A stretch of 64,000 bases of DNA from Woeseiaceae bacterium (GTDB taxonomy: Bacteria; Pseudomonadota; Gammaproteobacteria; Steroidobacterales; Woeseiaceae). A program made the translations under genes and the position numbers. This document shows positions 26,711-39,032 of this stretch, piece by piece (position 1 is the first letter of the stretch; every line of letters starts with the position of its first letter). The notes under the pieces are model-generated. The model did not search any database. It saw only the letters and a list, made by a program, of their open reading frames with translations, and had not been told where the DNA came from. The DNA is taken from assembly GCA_024640365.1 (NCBI GenBank), contig JAHEFE010000009.1, positions 21,204 to 85,203 on the forward strand, in the 5' to 3' direction.

Positions 26711-28093
26711 CTAAATCACTTTCCCGGGATTTAACAGGTTTTCCGGGTCCAGCGCCTGCTTGACCGTACGCATAAGCTGCAACTCAATCGGGCTGCGATA
26801 TTTGGCCAGCATTTCTTTCTTGAAGAGCCCAATGCCGTGTTCCGCACTTATACTACCCCCGAACGACGCTACGGAATCGTAAACGATAGATGTTAGCGAG
26901 TCTGCCACGGCCAGAAAGCTGGCCTGGTCCCTCTTCTTCGGCTCACTAATATTAAAATGTAAATTGCCATCGCCAACATGGCCGAAGGCTACAATTCGAA
27001 CCTCAGGAAACTCAGACTCAATCGTTGCCACCGTTCTCTCGAGAAACTCGGCAATGCTCCCGATGGGCACGGAAACGTCGTGCTTGAGGCTACGCCCCTC
27101 AAATTTCTGCGCCTCGGAAATTGAATGTCGTATTCGCCACAAATCAGAACGCTCCTGATCGCTTTTTGCGATAACTGCATCACTTATTTGCCCAGCATCG
27201 AGACAATTCATCAAAGTGGACTCAAGGCCTTCAAGTGAACCAGATGCTTCCAACAAAACATACCAGCGATGGAGTTCGGCGAAAGGTGAACGGCAGCCAG
27301 GAATATGCTGCAGGACAAATCGCATCGCAATCTCCGGAATCAGTTCAAATGCGTACACCTGATCACCCTGTGTATCTCTCAAGCTCGCCAGCAATTCGAC
27401 TGCGAATGATGCGTCATCAAAGGCTACTATCGCCGTGTGTAGATTCCTGATGGGTGGATATAGTTTGAGCGCGGCGGCCGTGATAACACCGAGTGTGCCC
27501 TCACTCCCGACAAACAAATGCTTCAAATCATATCCCGCGGTGTCCTTGCGCAGCGTTCGCAATCCGTTCCAGATCGTACCGTCCGCTAGAACGACTTCCA
27601 GACCCAAGACCTGATCCCTCGCCGTCCCGAATTTAAGGACATTGATACCGCCCGCATTGGTCGACAGATTGCCTCCGATCTGACAACTCCCTTCGGCCGC
27701 CAGGCTGAGAGGGAAATACCGACCGGCATCTGCTGCCGTCCGTTGCAGAGTCTCCAGAATGCAGCCAGCCTCGGCTACCATCGAAAAGTCACTGGCCGAA
27801 ACCGATCTAATACGATTCATTCTCGACATCGACAGCAGAATTTCGTCACCATCTACCCTTGGGATAGCGCCGCCGCACAGACCAGTATTACCGCCCTGCA
27901 CCACTAACGCATTGCCAGCCGCGCGGCACGCTTTGACGACTTCTGAAACCTGTTCGGTTGAAGAGGGAAAAACAAGCAGCGGTGTACTACCGAGATACTG
28001 GTCGCGCCACTCCCTCAAATGTAATTTGAGTAGGTCCGGATCCGTACTCCAGCCTTTTGGACCAACTATCGATTTCAAAGTATCCAATAACAC
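26711..28093 (-). CDS. FAD-linked oxidase/dehydrogenase, GlcD/D-lactate dehydrogenase family
   Basis: A 460-residue flavoprotein. It has the PCMH-type FAD-binding domain (LVVQGGNTGLCGGAIPRVDGDEILLSMSRMNRIRSV, EGSCQIGGNLSTNAGGINVLKFGTARDQVLGLEVVLADG, LFVGSEGTLGVITAA) and the C-terminal oxidase domain with metal/substrate His residues (FGHVGDGNLHFNIS and SAEHGIGLFKKEML). It oxidises a D-2-hydroxy acid; D-lactate, glycolate and D-2-hydroxyglutarate are all possible. The GTG at 28093 follows the dehydratase stop by one base (TAAG-GTG) and has GGGGA upstream, so it is translationally coupled. The open frame to 28150 lies inside the preceding gene and is rejected. Confidence 0.87.
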   Translation of the reverse strand: MLLDTLKSIVGPKGWSTDPDLLKLHLREWRDQYLGSTPLLVFPSSTEQVSEVVKACRAAGNALVVQGGNTGLCGGAIPRVDGDEILLSMSRMNRIRSVSASDFSMVAEAGCILETLQRTAADAGRYFPLSLAAEGSCQIGGNLSTNAGGINVLKFGTARDQVLGLEVVLADGTIWNGLRTLRKDTAGYDLKHLFVGSEGTLGVITAAALKLYPPIRNLHTAIVAFDDASFAVELLASLRDTQGDQVYAFELIPEIAMRFVLQHIPGCRSPFAELHRWYVLLEASGSLEGLESTLMNCLDAGQISDAVIAKSDQERSDLWRIRHSISEAQKFEGRSLKHDVSVPIGSIAEFLERTVATIESEFPEVRIVAFGHVGDGNLHFNISEPKKRDQASFLAVADSLTSIVYDSVASFGGSISAEHGIGLFKKEMLAKYRSPIELQLMRTVKQALDPENLLNPGKVI

Positions 28094-28094
28094 C

Positions 28095-29069
28095 TTAGTC
28101 CCCAAAATCCGCCAGACTCTCAAAAGTCGCCCAGTCAATATTACTGCCACACATTATCAGCACCGGTCGTCTACCTTTCATTTCTTTTACCAAAGGCCCG
28201 AGCAATGCAGCTGTGGATGCCGCACAAGCAGGCTCCACGGCAATGTTCATCTCGCGATATAGAATCCCCATCGCTCGGCGCAATTGGTCATCATCTACCC
28301 GCACTATCCTGTCCACGTTCGTACGACAGAGCTCGAACGAAACGGGCAACGCGTAAGGCGCCCCAAGGCTATCTGCTATAGTCGCAACCTCGGTTATAGA
28401 CTCCGGCCTGCCACTCGCGAAACTTCTGTACATGGAATCCGCGCCAAACGGCTCAACTCCTATTACCTCACAATGCGGCCTGCGGTGTTTAATTGCTGCA
28501 GAAATTCCTGCACACAAACCACCGCCACCAATGGGAATTATGACCGTATCAAATTCATCGATCTGCTCATCAATTTCAAGACCCGACACAGCCGTTCCCA
28601 TGGCACGATCCAAGCCCTCATAGGGATGAACAAAATAGCGTCCTTCTTCGGTTCGAATGCTCTCGGCAAGTTCAAATGCTTCGTGCACGTTATCTGCCAT
28701 CAAAACCTCTGCACCCAGTCGCTTACAACACGTGACTCGATAGGGGTTTGCAGAGCGCATCATTACTACTTTGGCGCTCGACCCAAGCTCGCGCGCCGCA
28801 AACGCTGCCGCTATTGCGTGGTTACCGGCGCTAACCGCCGTGATACCAGCTCTCAATTGCTCTGGACTAAGCGCCAGCATGACTGCCAATGCGCCACGCA
28901 GCTTGAACGTTCCGGTTCCCTGCAGAAACTCCAGTTTGGCGAAGACTTGCTCCGCTGCACTGTACTTTTGCAAGGAGGGACACTGCACCACAGGGGTTTC
29001 CGTGACCCACTTTCCGAGTGATTCTCGGAGTACTTTTACTTGCTCAAAATCAATGGTTATGTGGGACAA
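28095..29069 (-). CDS. PLP-dependent threonine/serine dehydratase family protein
   Basis: A fold-type II PLP enzyme of about 324 residues. The PLP Lys lies in TGTFKLRGAL, followed by AVSAGNHAIAAAFAARELG, the phosphate-binding glycine loop IPIGGGGLCAGISAA, and the end MCGSNIDWATF. It deaminates Thr or Ser, or may act as a racemase or 3-hydroxyaspartate lyase; it lacks the C-terminal regulatory domain of biosynthetic IlvA. The start is unclear: TTG at 29069 has GAGG six nt upstream, while TTG at 29081 is four codons earlier. It forms a two-gene operon with the downstream FAD oxidase. Confidence 0.82.
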   Translation of the reverse strand: MSHITIDFEQVKVLRESLGKWVTETPVVQCPSLQKYSAAEQVFAKLEFLQGTGTFKLRGALAVMLALSPEQLRAGITAVSAGNHAIAAAFAARELGSSAKVVMMRSANPYRVTCCKRLGAEVLMADNVHEAFELAESIRTEEGRYFVHPYEGLDRAMGTAVSGLEIDEQIDEFDTVIIPIGGGGLCAGISAAIKHRRPHCEVIGVEPFGADSMYRSFASGRPESITEVATIADSLGAPYALPVSFELCRTNVDRIVRVDDDQLRRAMGILYREMNIAVEPACAASTAALLGPLVKEMKGRRPVLIMCGSNIDWATFESLADFGD

Positions 29070-29335
29070 TGAATACCTCAACTTGTCTCAAGCCATTCCC
29101 AGCCATGAGGCGGCTCAACAAGAGATCGAATACTGGCTTTCGCTTGCAAAAAGAAACATTATGTAAAGCATACTACGTTGGATACCTGCTATGCCTGTGC
29201 AATTGAAACACAATTTGGATTATTCGCTAAGAATTGCACTTGCACTAAAGCTTCATTATTTTGAGTTCCTCAAATCAGCTTGACTATTAAATCGCAAGCT
29301 GCGGCACATCACTTTAATTTCGGGCTACAAGACAA

Positions 29336-30592
29336 ATGGATAATGACGACTTATCGCAGTCGAGCATTCGGCGCATTGCCAGCTTTTCGCATTACCTTGA
29401 CCAGGTGTCAGGACTCGGTGGTGATATGGGTCTGCGGCAGCGCAGCAACCTGATTGACCTGGAACGTCGCCTGAACGAAGTCTGGAGTTTGGGCGCAAAC
29501 AGCATTTTGAGTTGGGCCCCACTTGATGAGGGCATCCAGATTCTCGTTGTACCCCACTATGCTTTGGCAGAATACACCGCGCCATCGGATGGAACCGAGC
29601 CAGTCCAAGTGGTCTCGGAACATTTCCTGATCGACCTGATATCGGGCCGCCGCCGCCTGACCCCCGAACAAATGAAAAAGGTCGCTCGACTGCTTAAAGT
29701 GGACCCCATATTTATCAAGTTGCGGCAACCGCTTTCCGGCGATGACAATGAAAGAGACATCATTGAGAAAATGATTCGCCGCTATGGCGTGAATTACGTA
29801 GCGAGCCGAGCTGTGACCCTCTTCGATATCGTGGGGTTTAGCTTGTTAACGCCTTTCGAACAAATGACACAACTCAACAGCCTGTCGTACTCGCTGAACT
29901 CCGCACACGCGAAAATGTTGGAACAGGACATTGGCATAAATTTCGCACGCACTTCAACCGGCGACGGCTTCTACATATGGAACCGTGACCAGGGCCTGGA
30001 AGCAAACGTCAATCTTTATCACTTCATGCATTTGGTACTCGCCGATAACGCAATCGCTCGCAGCAAGGCGCTATCCCGGGTAGTACCCCGATTGCGCGCT
30101 TGCTTTCACGTTGGTAGCTGCTACGAGTTCCACCAGGCGGAAGGACTAAATCCTACAGTGCACGATTTCATTGTCGGTGACGTCACTATTGAATTGGCCC
30201 GAATGATTGACGCCGCGTTGCCCGGGCAAATATTTGTCGGAGAATTCATTCCGGATAAATACATGCATGAATCTGCGCACATTGAAACGCAAAGCAACCT
30301 TGATGCAGTACGTTTCCTGGAGCGCGCACAAGGCAATCTCTCCAAACTTAGCGGTCTCACTCTAGCGTCCGAAAAAGTTACTGCGATCAAGTGCTACTTA
30401 ACTGGTGAGCAACTCGCAAATGGAAATTTCTCAATCAGGAAATTGAACATCAAAGACAAGCACGGGCTAACCCGCACCGTATATAACGCTAAAGTAAATA
30501 TTTATCGTGAACATGGCGATCCAATTCTGCTCGGCATCGAAGACAAAGTGCTGGCAAATTTTGAAGATAATTTTGAGTTCGGGCGTATCTGA
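29336..30592 (+). CDS. Divergent class III nucleotidyl cyclase-domain protein
   Basis: A 418-residue soluble protein. Residues 1-145 are an unassigned N-terminal region. From about 155 a class III cyclase-like domain is visible: TLFDIVGFSLL (first metal Asp D164) and TSTGDGFYIW (second metal Asp D210). The later block GDVTIELARM corresponds to the canonical GxxVNxAARL. Two expected residues differ: the purine-specifying Lys position holds T206, and the transition-state Asn is I285, although R289 remains. Activity and substrate are therefore uncertain. No membrane segment or HAMP/CHASE domain is seen. It is isolated, with the minus-strand tRNA-Pro downstream. Confidence 0.72.
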   Translation: MDNDDLSQSSIRRIASFSHYLDQVSGLGGDMGLRQRSNLIDLERRLNEVWSLGANSILSWAPLDEGIQILVVPHYALAEYTAPSDGTEPVQVVSEHFLIDLISGRRRLTPEQMKKVARLLKVDPIFIKLRQPLSGDDNERDIIEKMIRRYGVNYVASRAVTLFDIVGFSLLTPFEQMTQLNSLSYSLNSAHAKMLEQDIGINFARTSTGDGFYIWNRDQGLEANVNLYHFMHLVLADNAIARSKALSRVVPRLRACFHVGSCYEFHQAEGLNPTVHDFIVGDVTIELARMIDAALPGQIFVGEFIPDKYMHESAHIETQSNLDAVRFLERAQGNLSKLSGLTLASEKVTAIKCYLTGEQLANGNFSIRKLNIKDKHGLTRTVYNAKVNIYREHGDPILLGIEDKVLANFEDNFEFGRI

Positions 30593-30658
30593 AACATGCG
30601 GGAATCTCCGGCAAACTATTCACCAGAGATACAACGTCAGGAATAATCAATCCCAGCG

Positions 30659-30679
30659 CGCCAGCAAGAATTGCTGGCG
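30659..30679. other. Perfect 9-bp hairpin between convergent cyclase and tRNA-Pro units
   Basis: CGCCAGCAA and its complement around a GAA loop. There is no U-tract on either strand, so it is not a classical Rho-independent terminator. It could stabilise transcript ends or help 3' processing of the tRNA precursor. Confidence 0.4.
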
Positions 30680-30714
30680 AATAAAACGGGTACTTCAGAG
30701 TTTTGTGTCTGCAA

Positions 30715-30791
<77 letters not shown>

Positions 30792-30829
30792 ACTAACAAT
30801 GCAAGACACACAGAACACTGAGGGCGGCC

Positions 30830-30858
30830 ATCATACCCGCCGGCCCTGCACGTGAAAA
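30830..30858 (-). promoter_or_regulatory. Candidate promoter of tRNA-Pro
   Basis: On the minus strand TTTTCA (30858-30853) and TATGAT (30835-30830) are separated by exactly 17 bp, a sigma-70-like pair. It would start transcription near 30823, about 30 nt before the tRNA. Confidence 0.4.
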
Positions 30859-30867
30859 GAGTTGAAT

Positions 30868-31224
30868 TTAGCGACGCAGTATCTTGAGAACTTGTTCAAG
30901 TTCCACTCGTAACTGCTTGATAATCTGTTGACTTTGACTTACATCAGTCTTCGCATCATCGCCAGTGAGGCGCTGTCTTGCACCGCCTATCGTGAAACCC
31001 TCATCGTACAAAAGGCTGCGGATCTGGCGAATAATAAGAACGTCCTGACGCTGGTAATAACGGCGATTACCACGTCTTTTTACTGGCTTAAGTTGCGGAA
31101 ATTCCTGCTCCCAATACCTGAGTACGTGTGGCTTCACAGCGCACAACTCGCTCACTTCACCAATCGTGAAATAGCGTTTGCCAGGTATTGGCGGTAACTC
31201 GGCGTTATTCCCCGGTTCCAGCAT
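30868..31224 (-). CDS. MerR-family transcriptional regulator
   Basis: A 118-residue protein with an N-terminal MerR winged helix ([53 protein letters not shown]) and a C-terminal dimerisation helix (about 90-115). It lacks metal-binding Cys. A small MerR protein directly after ihfA is a conserved gammaproteobacterial arrangement of unknown regulon. Its start overlaps the end of ihfA by 20 bp, so expression is coupled. Confidence 0.9.
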   Translation of the reverse strand: MLEPGNNAELPPIPGKRYFTIGEVSELCAVKPHVLRYWEQEFPQLKPVKRRGNRRYYQRQDVLIIRQIRSLLYDEGFTIGGARQRLTGDDAKTDVSQSQQIIKQLRVELEQVLKILRR

Positions 31225-31504
31225 AGGCCTCTACTCGGGCTTTTAATTTTTGTCCCGGTCTGAAAGTTACAACACGTCGAGCAGTGATCGGAATTTCCTC
31301 TCCGGTTTTTGGATTTCTACCGGGCCGTTGATTCTTATCACGCAAGTCGAAATTTCCGAAACCGGAAAGTTTGATCTGCTCGCCAACTGCGAGTGATGCT
31401 CGCAGCTCTTCAAAAAATAAGTCCACCAACTCACGCGCTTCGCGTTTGTTAAGGCCCAGTTCGTTGAACAGGGACTCCGCCATTTCTGCTTTAGTTAGTG
31501 CCAT
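31205..31504 (-). CDS. ihfA: Integration host factor alpha subunit
   Basis: A 99-residue DNA-bending protein. [34 protein letters not shown] is the IHF-alpha N-terminus, and [39 protein letters not shown] includes the beta-arm with the intercalating Pro ([10 protein letters not shown]). It pairs with the IhfB encoded at 42118-42420 in this window. It is five bases downstream of pheT, the usual pheST-ihfA order. Confidence 0.97.
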   Translation of the reverse strand: MALTKAEMAESLFNELGLNKREARELVDLFFEELRASLAVGEQIKLSGFGNFDLRDKNQRPGRNPKTGEEIPITARRVVTFRPGQKLKARVEAYAGTGE

Positions 31505-31509
31505 TGGTC

Positions 31510-33891
31510 CTATTCTCTTAGCTCAGCTGCGAAATCATTTTTTAACTTTTCTATAGCGATTCGCATTACTGAATCTGCATCTTGATCAGTTAGAGTGCGT
31601 GAAGTTTCCTGTAAAATCAAGCCTAAAGCCACGCTTTTTATCCCTGGTTCTATACCCTTACCTTTGTATAGATCAAAAACCCTGACTTCCTTGATCAGAT
31701 CCGGAGCGACGGACGCAACCGCGCTCACCAGATCGCCCGCTGTAACCTGTTCAGCAACCAGGACTGCAATGTCCCGCCGCACTGCTGGATACTTGGAAAT
31801 CGGAACAGAAGTAGGCACGTTTGCAGCAAATACCTTCGCCGCGTCTATTTCGAACAGCATGACCGGCATGCCTATTCCCATTTGCTTAGCGTGACGCGGG
31901 TGCAAACGACCGATCAGGCCAACCTCAATCCCGTCCTTTACCACACTAGCTGACTGACCAGGCTGCAAAGCCGGATGAGTCGTTGCGACGAAATCGAAAG
32001 CTGCGCTGACCCCTGCCATTGCCAGCATCGCGCTGAGATCTGATTTTATGTCAAATAGATCCGCGTTAGCCGCTGTCTGCCCCCACTGCTCAGGAGCCAC
32101 CGAACCCACTGTAAGACACGCAACCCTCTGCACTTCCTCGTGGGCACCGAGAGCGCCATGAAATGATTTTCCGATTTCAAAAATGCGAACACGATCCTGT
32201 TGCCGGGCGATATTTGATGCCGCTATCGCGACCATGCCCGGCCAAAGAGATGCCCGCATAACGGACATTTCCGAAGAAATCGGATTACTTAATTTGAGCT
32301 GACTCTTAGTGCCTGTAAAGCGCTCGTTCAGACCATCTTCTATAAAGCTGTAGCTGACAACTTCCTGGAACCCTCGTGCCACCAACGCGCCGGCAACAAC
32401 CTCCAGGCTCACCTGTTTCTCACTAACATCCGTCAATGGCATTTGGACTGTTGCAGTCACTTCCGGAATGCGATCGTAGCCGTAAATTCTGGCCACTTCT
32501 TCGACGAAATCTTCTTCAATGGCAAGGTCAAAGCGATGGCTGGGAGGTACAAGCATCCAGCCCTCGGCATCTTGCCCTTCGATAATTACTTCCAGACTAC
32601 GCAGAATTCTTGATACGTCGCTATCATCAATCTCTGCACCTAACAGTTTTGCGAGCCGGGTCTTGCGTAATCGAACAGCCTTCTGCACAGGTAGTAACGC
32701 ACTGTCGACAACGTCCGATGTTGGCCCTGCAACGCCGCCGGCAATGGACACGAGCAATTCGGTTGCCCGTTCAATCGCCCGTGCCTGACCGCATGGGTCG
32801 ACCCCACGTTCAAAACGTAGAGAGGCATCGGTGTGCATGCCATAGCTGCGTGCTTTGCCGGCCAGAGCATCGGGCGCAAAAAATGCCGCCTCAAGGAATA
32901 TGTCTCTGGTGCCAGCTGCAACTGCCGTACCTAGCCCGCCCATGATTCCAGCAATACCTATTGGGCCAGAGTCATCAACAATTATCAGAGTGTCGTCAGA
33001 CAGATTAATGTCACGATCGTCAAGCAACGTGAGCTTTTCGCCAGCACGTGCAAATCGCGGTCCAATAGTGCCGCTCAGTTTTGAGAAATCGTATGCGTGC
33101 AAGGGCTGCCCGAGCTCAAGCATCACGTAATTAGTGATATCTACAACAGGATAAATAGCGCGCAGACCTGCTCGACGTAAGCGCTCCACCATCCATAACG
33201 GGGTAGTCGCTGCCGGATCAATGTCGCGAATCACACGACCAACAAATCGTGGACAAGCCGCTGCATCAAACAATTTAATCGGATGAGCGTCCTTTATATC
33301 GGCCTGATAAGGGTCAACTGCGGCATTCTTGACGGAGGCCCCTGTAAAAGCGCCCACCTCACGTGCTATCCCGAGCACACTAAAGCAATCCCCTCTGTTC
33401 GGCGTTAGATCAATATCAATGACCGCGTCAGGTAACTGAAAATATGTGGTGAATAACTCACCCACTGGCGCCGACTGATCCAACTCGAGGATGCCGTCAG
33501 ATTCTTCGCCAAGACCCAGTTCAACTGCTGAACAAAGCATTCCATTCGAAACCACGCCGCGAATTTTCGAACGGCGCAATTTAATGCCATTAGGCAATCT
33601 GGCTCCTACTTTTGCCAGTGCCGTCTTCATCCCGGCATAAACATTAGGTGCGCCACAAACAACTTCAAGAACAGTGGCACCACCATCATTAACTTCACAC
33701 AATCTGAGTTTATCGGCGTCTGGATGAGGATTGACCGTCACTATTTCAGCAATAACAACGCCGTCAATGTCCAATCCCTCAGAAGAAACCGCGTCTACCT
33801 CATGACCGGCCATAGTTAATTGATGCGCCAGTTCCTCGGTACTTATCGACGGATCAGTCCATTCACGAAGCCATGACTCTGCTATTTTCAT
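31510..33891 (-). CDS. pheT: Phenylalanine-tRNA ligase beta subunit
   Basis: A 793-residue beta chain of the alpha2-beta2 PheRS. Domains in order: N-terminal tRNA-binding EMAP-like domain (about 40-150, [23 protein letters not shown]), B3/B4 editing region ([14 protein letters not shown]...), B5, the catalytic-like core, and a C-terminal anticodon-binding FDX-ACB domain ([21 protein letters not shown]...). The ATG at 33891 ([11 protein letters not shown]) is preferred to the TTG two codons earlier. Located 15 bp after pheS and just before ihfA. Confidence 0.97.
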   Translation of the reverse strand: MKIAESWLREWTDPSISTEELAHQLTMAGHEVDAVSSEGLDIDGVVIAEIVTVNPHPDADKLRLCEVNDGGATVLEVVCGAPNVYAGMKTALAKVGARLPNGIKLRRSKIRGVVSNGMLCSAVELGLGEESDGILELDQSAPVGELFTTYFQLPDAVIDIDLTPNRGDCFSVLGIAREVGAFTGASVKNAAVDPYQADIKDAHPIKLFDAAACPRFVGRVIRDIDPAATTPLWMVERLRRAGLRAIYPVVDITNYVMLELGQPLHAYDFSKLSGTIGPRFARAGEKLTLLDDRDINLSDDTLIIVDDSGPIGIAGIMGGLGTAVAAGTRDIFLEAAFFAPDALAGKARSYGMHTDASLRFERGVDPCGQARAIERATELLVSIAGGVAGPTSDVVDSALLPVQKAVRLRKTRLAKLLGAEIDDSDVSRILRSLEVIIEGQDAEGWMLVPPSHRFDLAIEEDFVEEVARIYGYDRIPEVTATVQMPLTDVSEKQVSLEVVAGALVARGFQEVVSYSFIEDGLNERFTGTKSQLKLSNPISSEMSVMRASLWPGMVAIAASNIARQQDRVRIFEIGKSFHGALGAHEEVQRVACLTVGSVAPEQWGQTAANADLFDIKSDLSAMLAMAGVSAAFDFVATTHPALQPGQSASVVKDGIEVGLIGRLHPRHAKQMGIGMPVMLFEIDAAKVFAANVPTSVPISKYPAVRRDIAVLVAEQVTAGDLVSAVASVAPDLIKEVRVFDLYKGKGIEPGIKSVALGLILQETSRTLTDQDADSVMRIAIEKLKNDFAAELRE

Positions 33892-33906
33892 CCCCAATTA
33901 GCCCTT

Positions 33907-34911
<1,005 letters not shown>

Positions 34912-34936
34912 TTATAGTTACGCAGCAAGTCTGCAG

Positions 34937-35296
34937 TTACTCGCCGAGGCCTGCTTTGGCCTGGGCGGCAATCGCGGCAAATGCCTCTGGATCATGCACA
35001 GCGATGTCAGACAATACCTTCCTGTCAATTTCAATCTCTGCCAAGTGCAGACCATTGATCAGGCGGCTATAGGACAATCCGTTCATACGTGCTGCTGCGT
35101 TAATACGTGCAATCCAAAGTGCCCGGAAATCACGTTTACGCACACGCCTGTCACGGTATGCGTATTGCCCGGCTTTGATGACAGCCTGTTTGGCAACACG
35201 ATAAATTTTGCTGCGGGCGCCATAATATCCCTTCGCTTTCTTCAGGACTTTCTTATGACGGGCATTGGCGATTACGCCACGTTTTACTCTAGCCAT
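34937..35296 (-). CDS. rplT: 50S ribosomal protein L20
   Basis: A 119-residue, very basic protein that binds 23S rRNA early in 50S assembly. It begins [61 protein letters not shown], the universal L20 sequence. Part of infC-rpmI-rplT. In relatives L20 represses its own operon by binding an mRNA structure, which I did not identify here. Confidence 0.98.
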   Translation of the reverse strand: MARVKRGVIANARHKKVLKKAKGYYGARSKIYRVAKQAVIKAGQYAYRDRRVRKRDFRALWIARINAAARMNGLSYSRLINGLHLAEIEIDRKVLSDIAVHDPEAFAAIAAQAKAGLGE

Positions 35297-35310
35297 TTCT
35301 CAATCTCCCC

Positions 35311-35508
35311 TTAGCTATATGGCAGCATGCGACGTACAGCTTTAACGTCCGCATCAGCTACTTGCTGAGTTGAGCCCAATTGACGCTTACGCTTGGAACT
35401 CTTCTTCGTAAGGATATGACGGAGATGGGACTGGGCTCTTTTGAAGCCACCTTTTCCCGTCCGGCTGAAGCGCTTTGCGGCGCCCCGGTTGGTTTTCATC
35501 TTAGACAT
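35311..35508 (-). CDS. rpmI: 50S ribosomal protein L35
   Basis: A 65-residue basic protein, [35 protein letters not shown], the typical L35 sequence. The ATG at 35508 follows GGAG by 7 nt. The GTG four codons upstream is rejected as start because it lies in this ribosome site. Fourteen bases separate it from rplT. Confidence 0.98.
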   Translation of the reverse strand: MSKMKTNRGAAKRFSRTGKGGFKRAQSHLRHILTKKSSKRKRQLGSTQQVADADVKAVRRMLPYS

Positions 35509-35604
35509 TTTTGTCTCCACATTTTATAGCCTGACAATGTATCTAACGAGTCACATGGGCTCACATAGACCACCGCAGGCGGGTAACGACGGAAATCGTC
35601 GCAC

Positions 35605-36123
35605 TCACTTTTTCTTTGGTGCTATCACCATAATCATCTGCCGACCTTCCATTTGCGGCATCTGCTCGACAACACCAATTTCTTCCAGGTCTTCCTTAAC
35701 CCTTGTCAGAAGCTTCGCGCCCAATTCCTGGTGCGCCATTTCCCTGCCTCTGAATCTTAGCGTTACTTTCGTTTTGTCGCCTTGCTCTAAAAACTTAACA
35801 AGATTCCGCAACTTTACTTTGTAATCGCCTTCCTCCGTTCCCGGACGAAACTTTATTTCCTTAATATGTACTTGCTTTTGTTTGCGCTTTGAAAACTGTG
35901 CTTTCTTGTTAAGCTCAAACAAATATTTGCCAAAATCCATTATTCGGCAAACAGGGGGATCCGCGGTTGGCGACACCTCGACTAAATCAAGGCCAGCAGC
36001 TCGTGATAACTCAAGTGCATCGGCACGTGGCATTACGCCAGCCTGTTCACCGTCTGCTCCAATTACTCTAATCCGGGACGCATCTATCTCTTCATTACGT
36101 CGGATACGCTTTGTCGCCGCGAT
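35605..36123 (-). CDS. infC: Translation initiation factor IF-3 (probable AUC start)
   Basis: About 172 residues; IF-3 binds the 30S subunit and rejects wrong initiator pairing. N-domain: [60 protein letters not shown]-domain: [51 protein letters not shown]...[14 protein letters not shown]. No ATG/GTG fits the family start. A GGAGG at 36136-36132 stands 8 nt before an in-frame ATC at 36123-36121 (then GCG GCG ACA AAG). This fits the rare start codon (AUU in E. coli) that lets IF-3 repress itself. The open frame to 36162 runs through the ribosome site and is rejected. The usual upstream neighbour thrS is absent. Confidence 0.93.
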   Translation of the reverse strand: MAATKRIRRNEEIDASRIRVIGADGEQAGVMPRADALELSRAAGLDLVEVSPTADPPVCRIMDFGKYLFELNKKAQFSKRKQKQVHIKEIKFRPGTEEGDYKVKLRNLVKFLEQGDKTKVTLRFRGREMAHQELGAKLLTRVKEDLEEIGVVEQMPQMEGRQMIMVIAPKKK

Positions 36124-36440
36124 ATTCAAATCCTCCAATAAACCAAAAAAACCTGCCGCCATCTGGCGCCGTGCTTTTCAAACACCAAATAGCAGCTGCG
36201 CCCAGACCAACTCAGGACGGCGAATTTTAAAGGTGGATCGCACAAGACTCAAGCCCGGAAATAACTGATTTGCAAGAAACTTCACTACAAAACGTCAAAA
36301 ACAGGCTTCCTGACCCAATTTAAGTCAGATTTCCACAAAAAATGAGATTTTACAGCAAGCAAGTATGTACGAATTTTCGCGTACCGCAGCTGCCGCCTCC
36401 GCCGGCAGAAACCCACCCGGGAGGACAAAAATTACTATAT
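36124..36440. other. 317-bp region between infC and tRNA-Val
   Basis: No gene is recognised. The infC ribosome site (GGAGG, 36132-36136) lies at its left edge. The rest is moderately AT-rich (about 36290-36360) and should hold the infC promoter on the minus strand, though I cannot name a clear -35/-10 pair. There is no remnant of thrS. Confidence 0.4.
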
Positions 36441-36515
36441 TGGTGGGCGATAGTGGTTTCGAACCACTGACCTCCACGATGTCAACGTGGCGCTCTACCC
36501 CTGAGCTAATCGCCC
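36441..36515 (-). tRNA. tRNA-Val (anticodon GAC)
   Basis: A 75-nt cloverleaf on the minus strand, 5' GGGCGATTAGCTCAG, with encoded CCA. The anticodon stem CCACG/CGTGG holds the loop TTGACAT (anticodon GAC), and the T-arm is AGTGGTTCGAAACCACT. It lies about 100 bp downstream of uvrB. A GC-rich imperfect hairpin (36527-36556) precedes it. Confidence 0.96.
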
Positions 36516-36618
36516 TCTTTTCGACTCCCGGCACAGCAAAATAAGCAGGCGCCGGGTCAAGCGGTGGACAAAGATACCGGAAGCCCACAAACAGAAGCAA
36601 GTCCTAATGTTGAATAGT

Positions 36619-38664
<2,046 letters not shown>

Positions 38665-38837
38665 CACTGGGTACTTGGTTGGCTAACAAACAGGTTAGTC
38701 TATCAGCTTCTGCTCATTTCGGGCCTTGTCACTCCCTTTTAAGCTATTTTCGGACAGCCAAAGTGCGCGGACAGATCTGGTTTGACCAGGAAAATGAGGA
38801 AATCTCGTTACGATTTCAGAAAATATCCTCACATCGC

Positions 38838-38866
38838 TTGACTTGATTTTCCGCCTCGACCAAAAT
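38838..38866 (+). promoter_or_regulatory. Sigma-70-type promoter of tRNA-Asn
   Basis: TTGACT (38838-38843) and CAAAAT (38861-38866) are separated by exactly 17 bp. The predicted start, near 38873, lies in a GC-rich discriminator (GCCGCCCCTGC), which is typical of stringently controlled stable-RNA promoters. The tRNA begins at 38898. Confidence 0.65.
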
Positions 38867-38897
38867 GCCGCCCCTGCATAGCAATGTGCAGCACAAT

Positions 38898-38973
<76 letters not shown>

Positions 38974-38980
38974 AATTCAA

Positions 38981-39007
38981 AAAAGCCTCCGCAATGGAGG
39001 CTTTTTT
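38981..39007. terminator. Bidirectional terminator between tRNA-Asn and galU
   Basis: A perfect 10-bp stem AAAAGCCTCC/GGAGGCTTTT with a 5-nt loop, followed by a T-run on the plus strand and, by symmetry, on the minus strand. It serves both tRNA-Asn and the convergent galU. Confidence 0.9.
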
Positions 39008-39032
39008 ATTTCTGCCGCACTGGAATGCAATA

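Noticed and set aside
28284..29021. 245-residue plus-strand open frame opposite the dehydratase
   Set aside because: It lies wholly antisense to a clear PLP enzyme, is rich in Cys/Arg/Tyr typical of shadow frames, and has no recognisable domain.
36527..36556. GC-rich imperfect hairpin before tRNA-Val as a uvrB terminator
   Set aside because: It has pairing (CCCGGC/GCCGGG) but no T-run, and internal mismatches. It is only noted with the tRNA.
38668..38897. LexA-type SOS box for uvrB
   Set aside because: No CTGT-N8-ACAG pattern is present. A CTGGT-TTG-ACCAG dyad near 38780 does not have the right spacing or halves.
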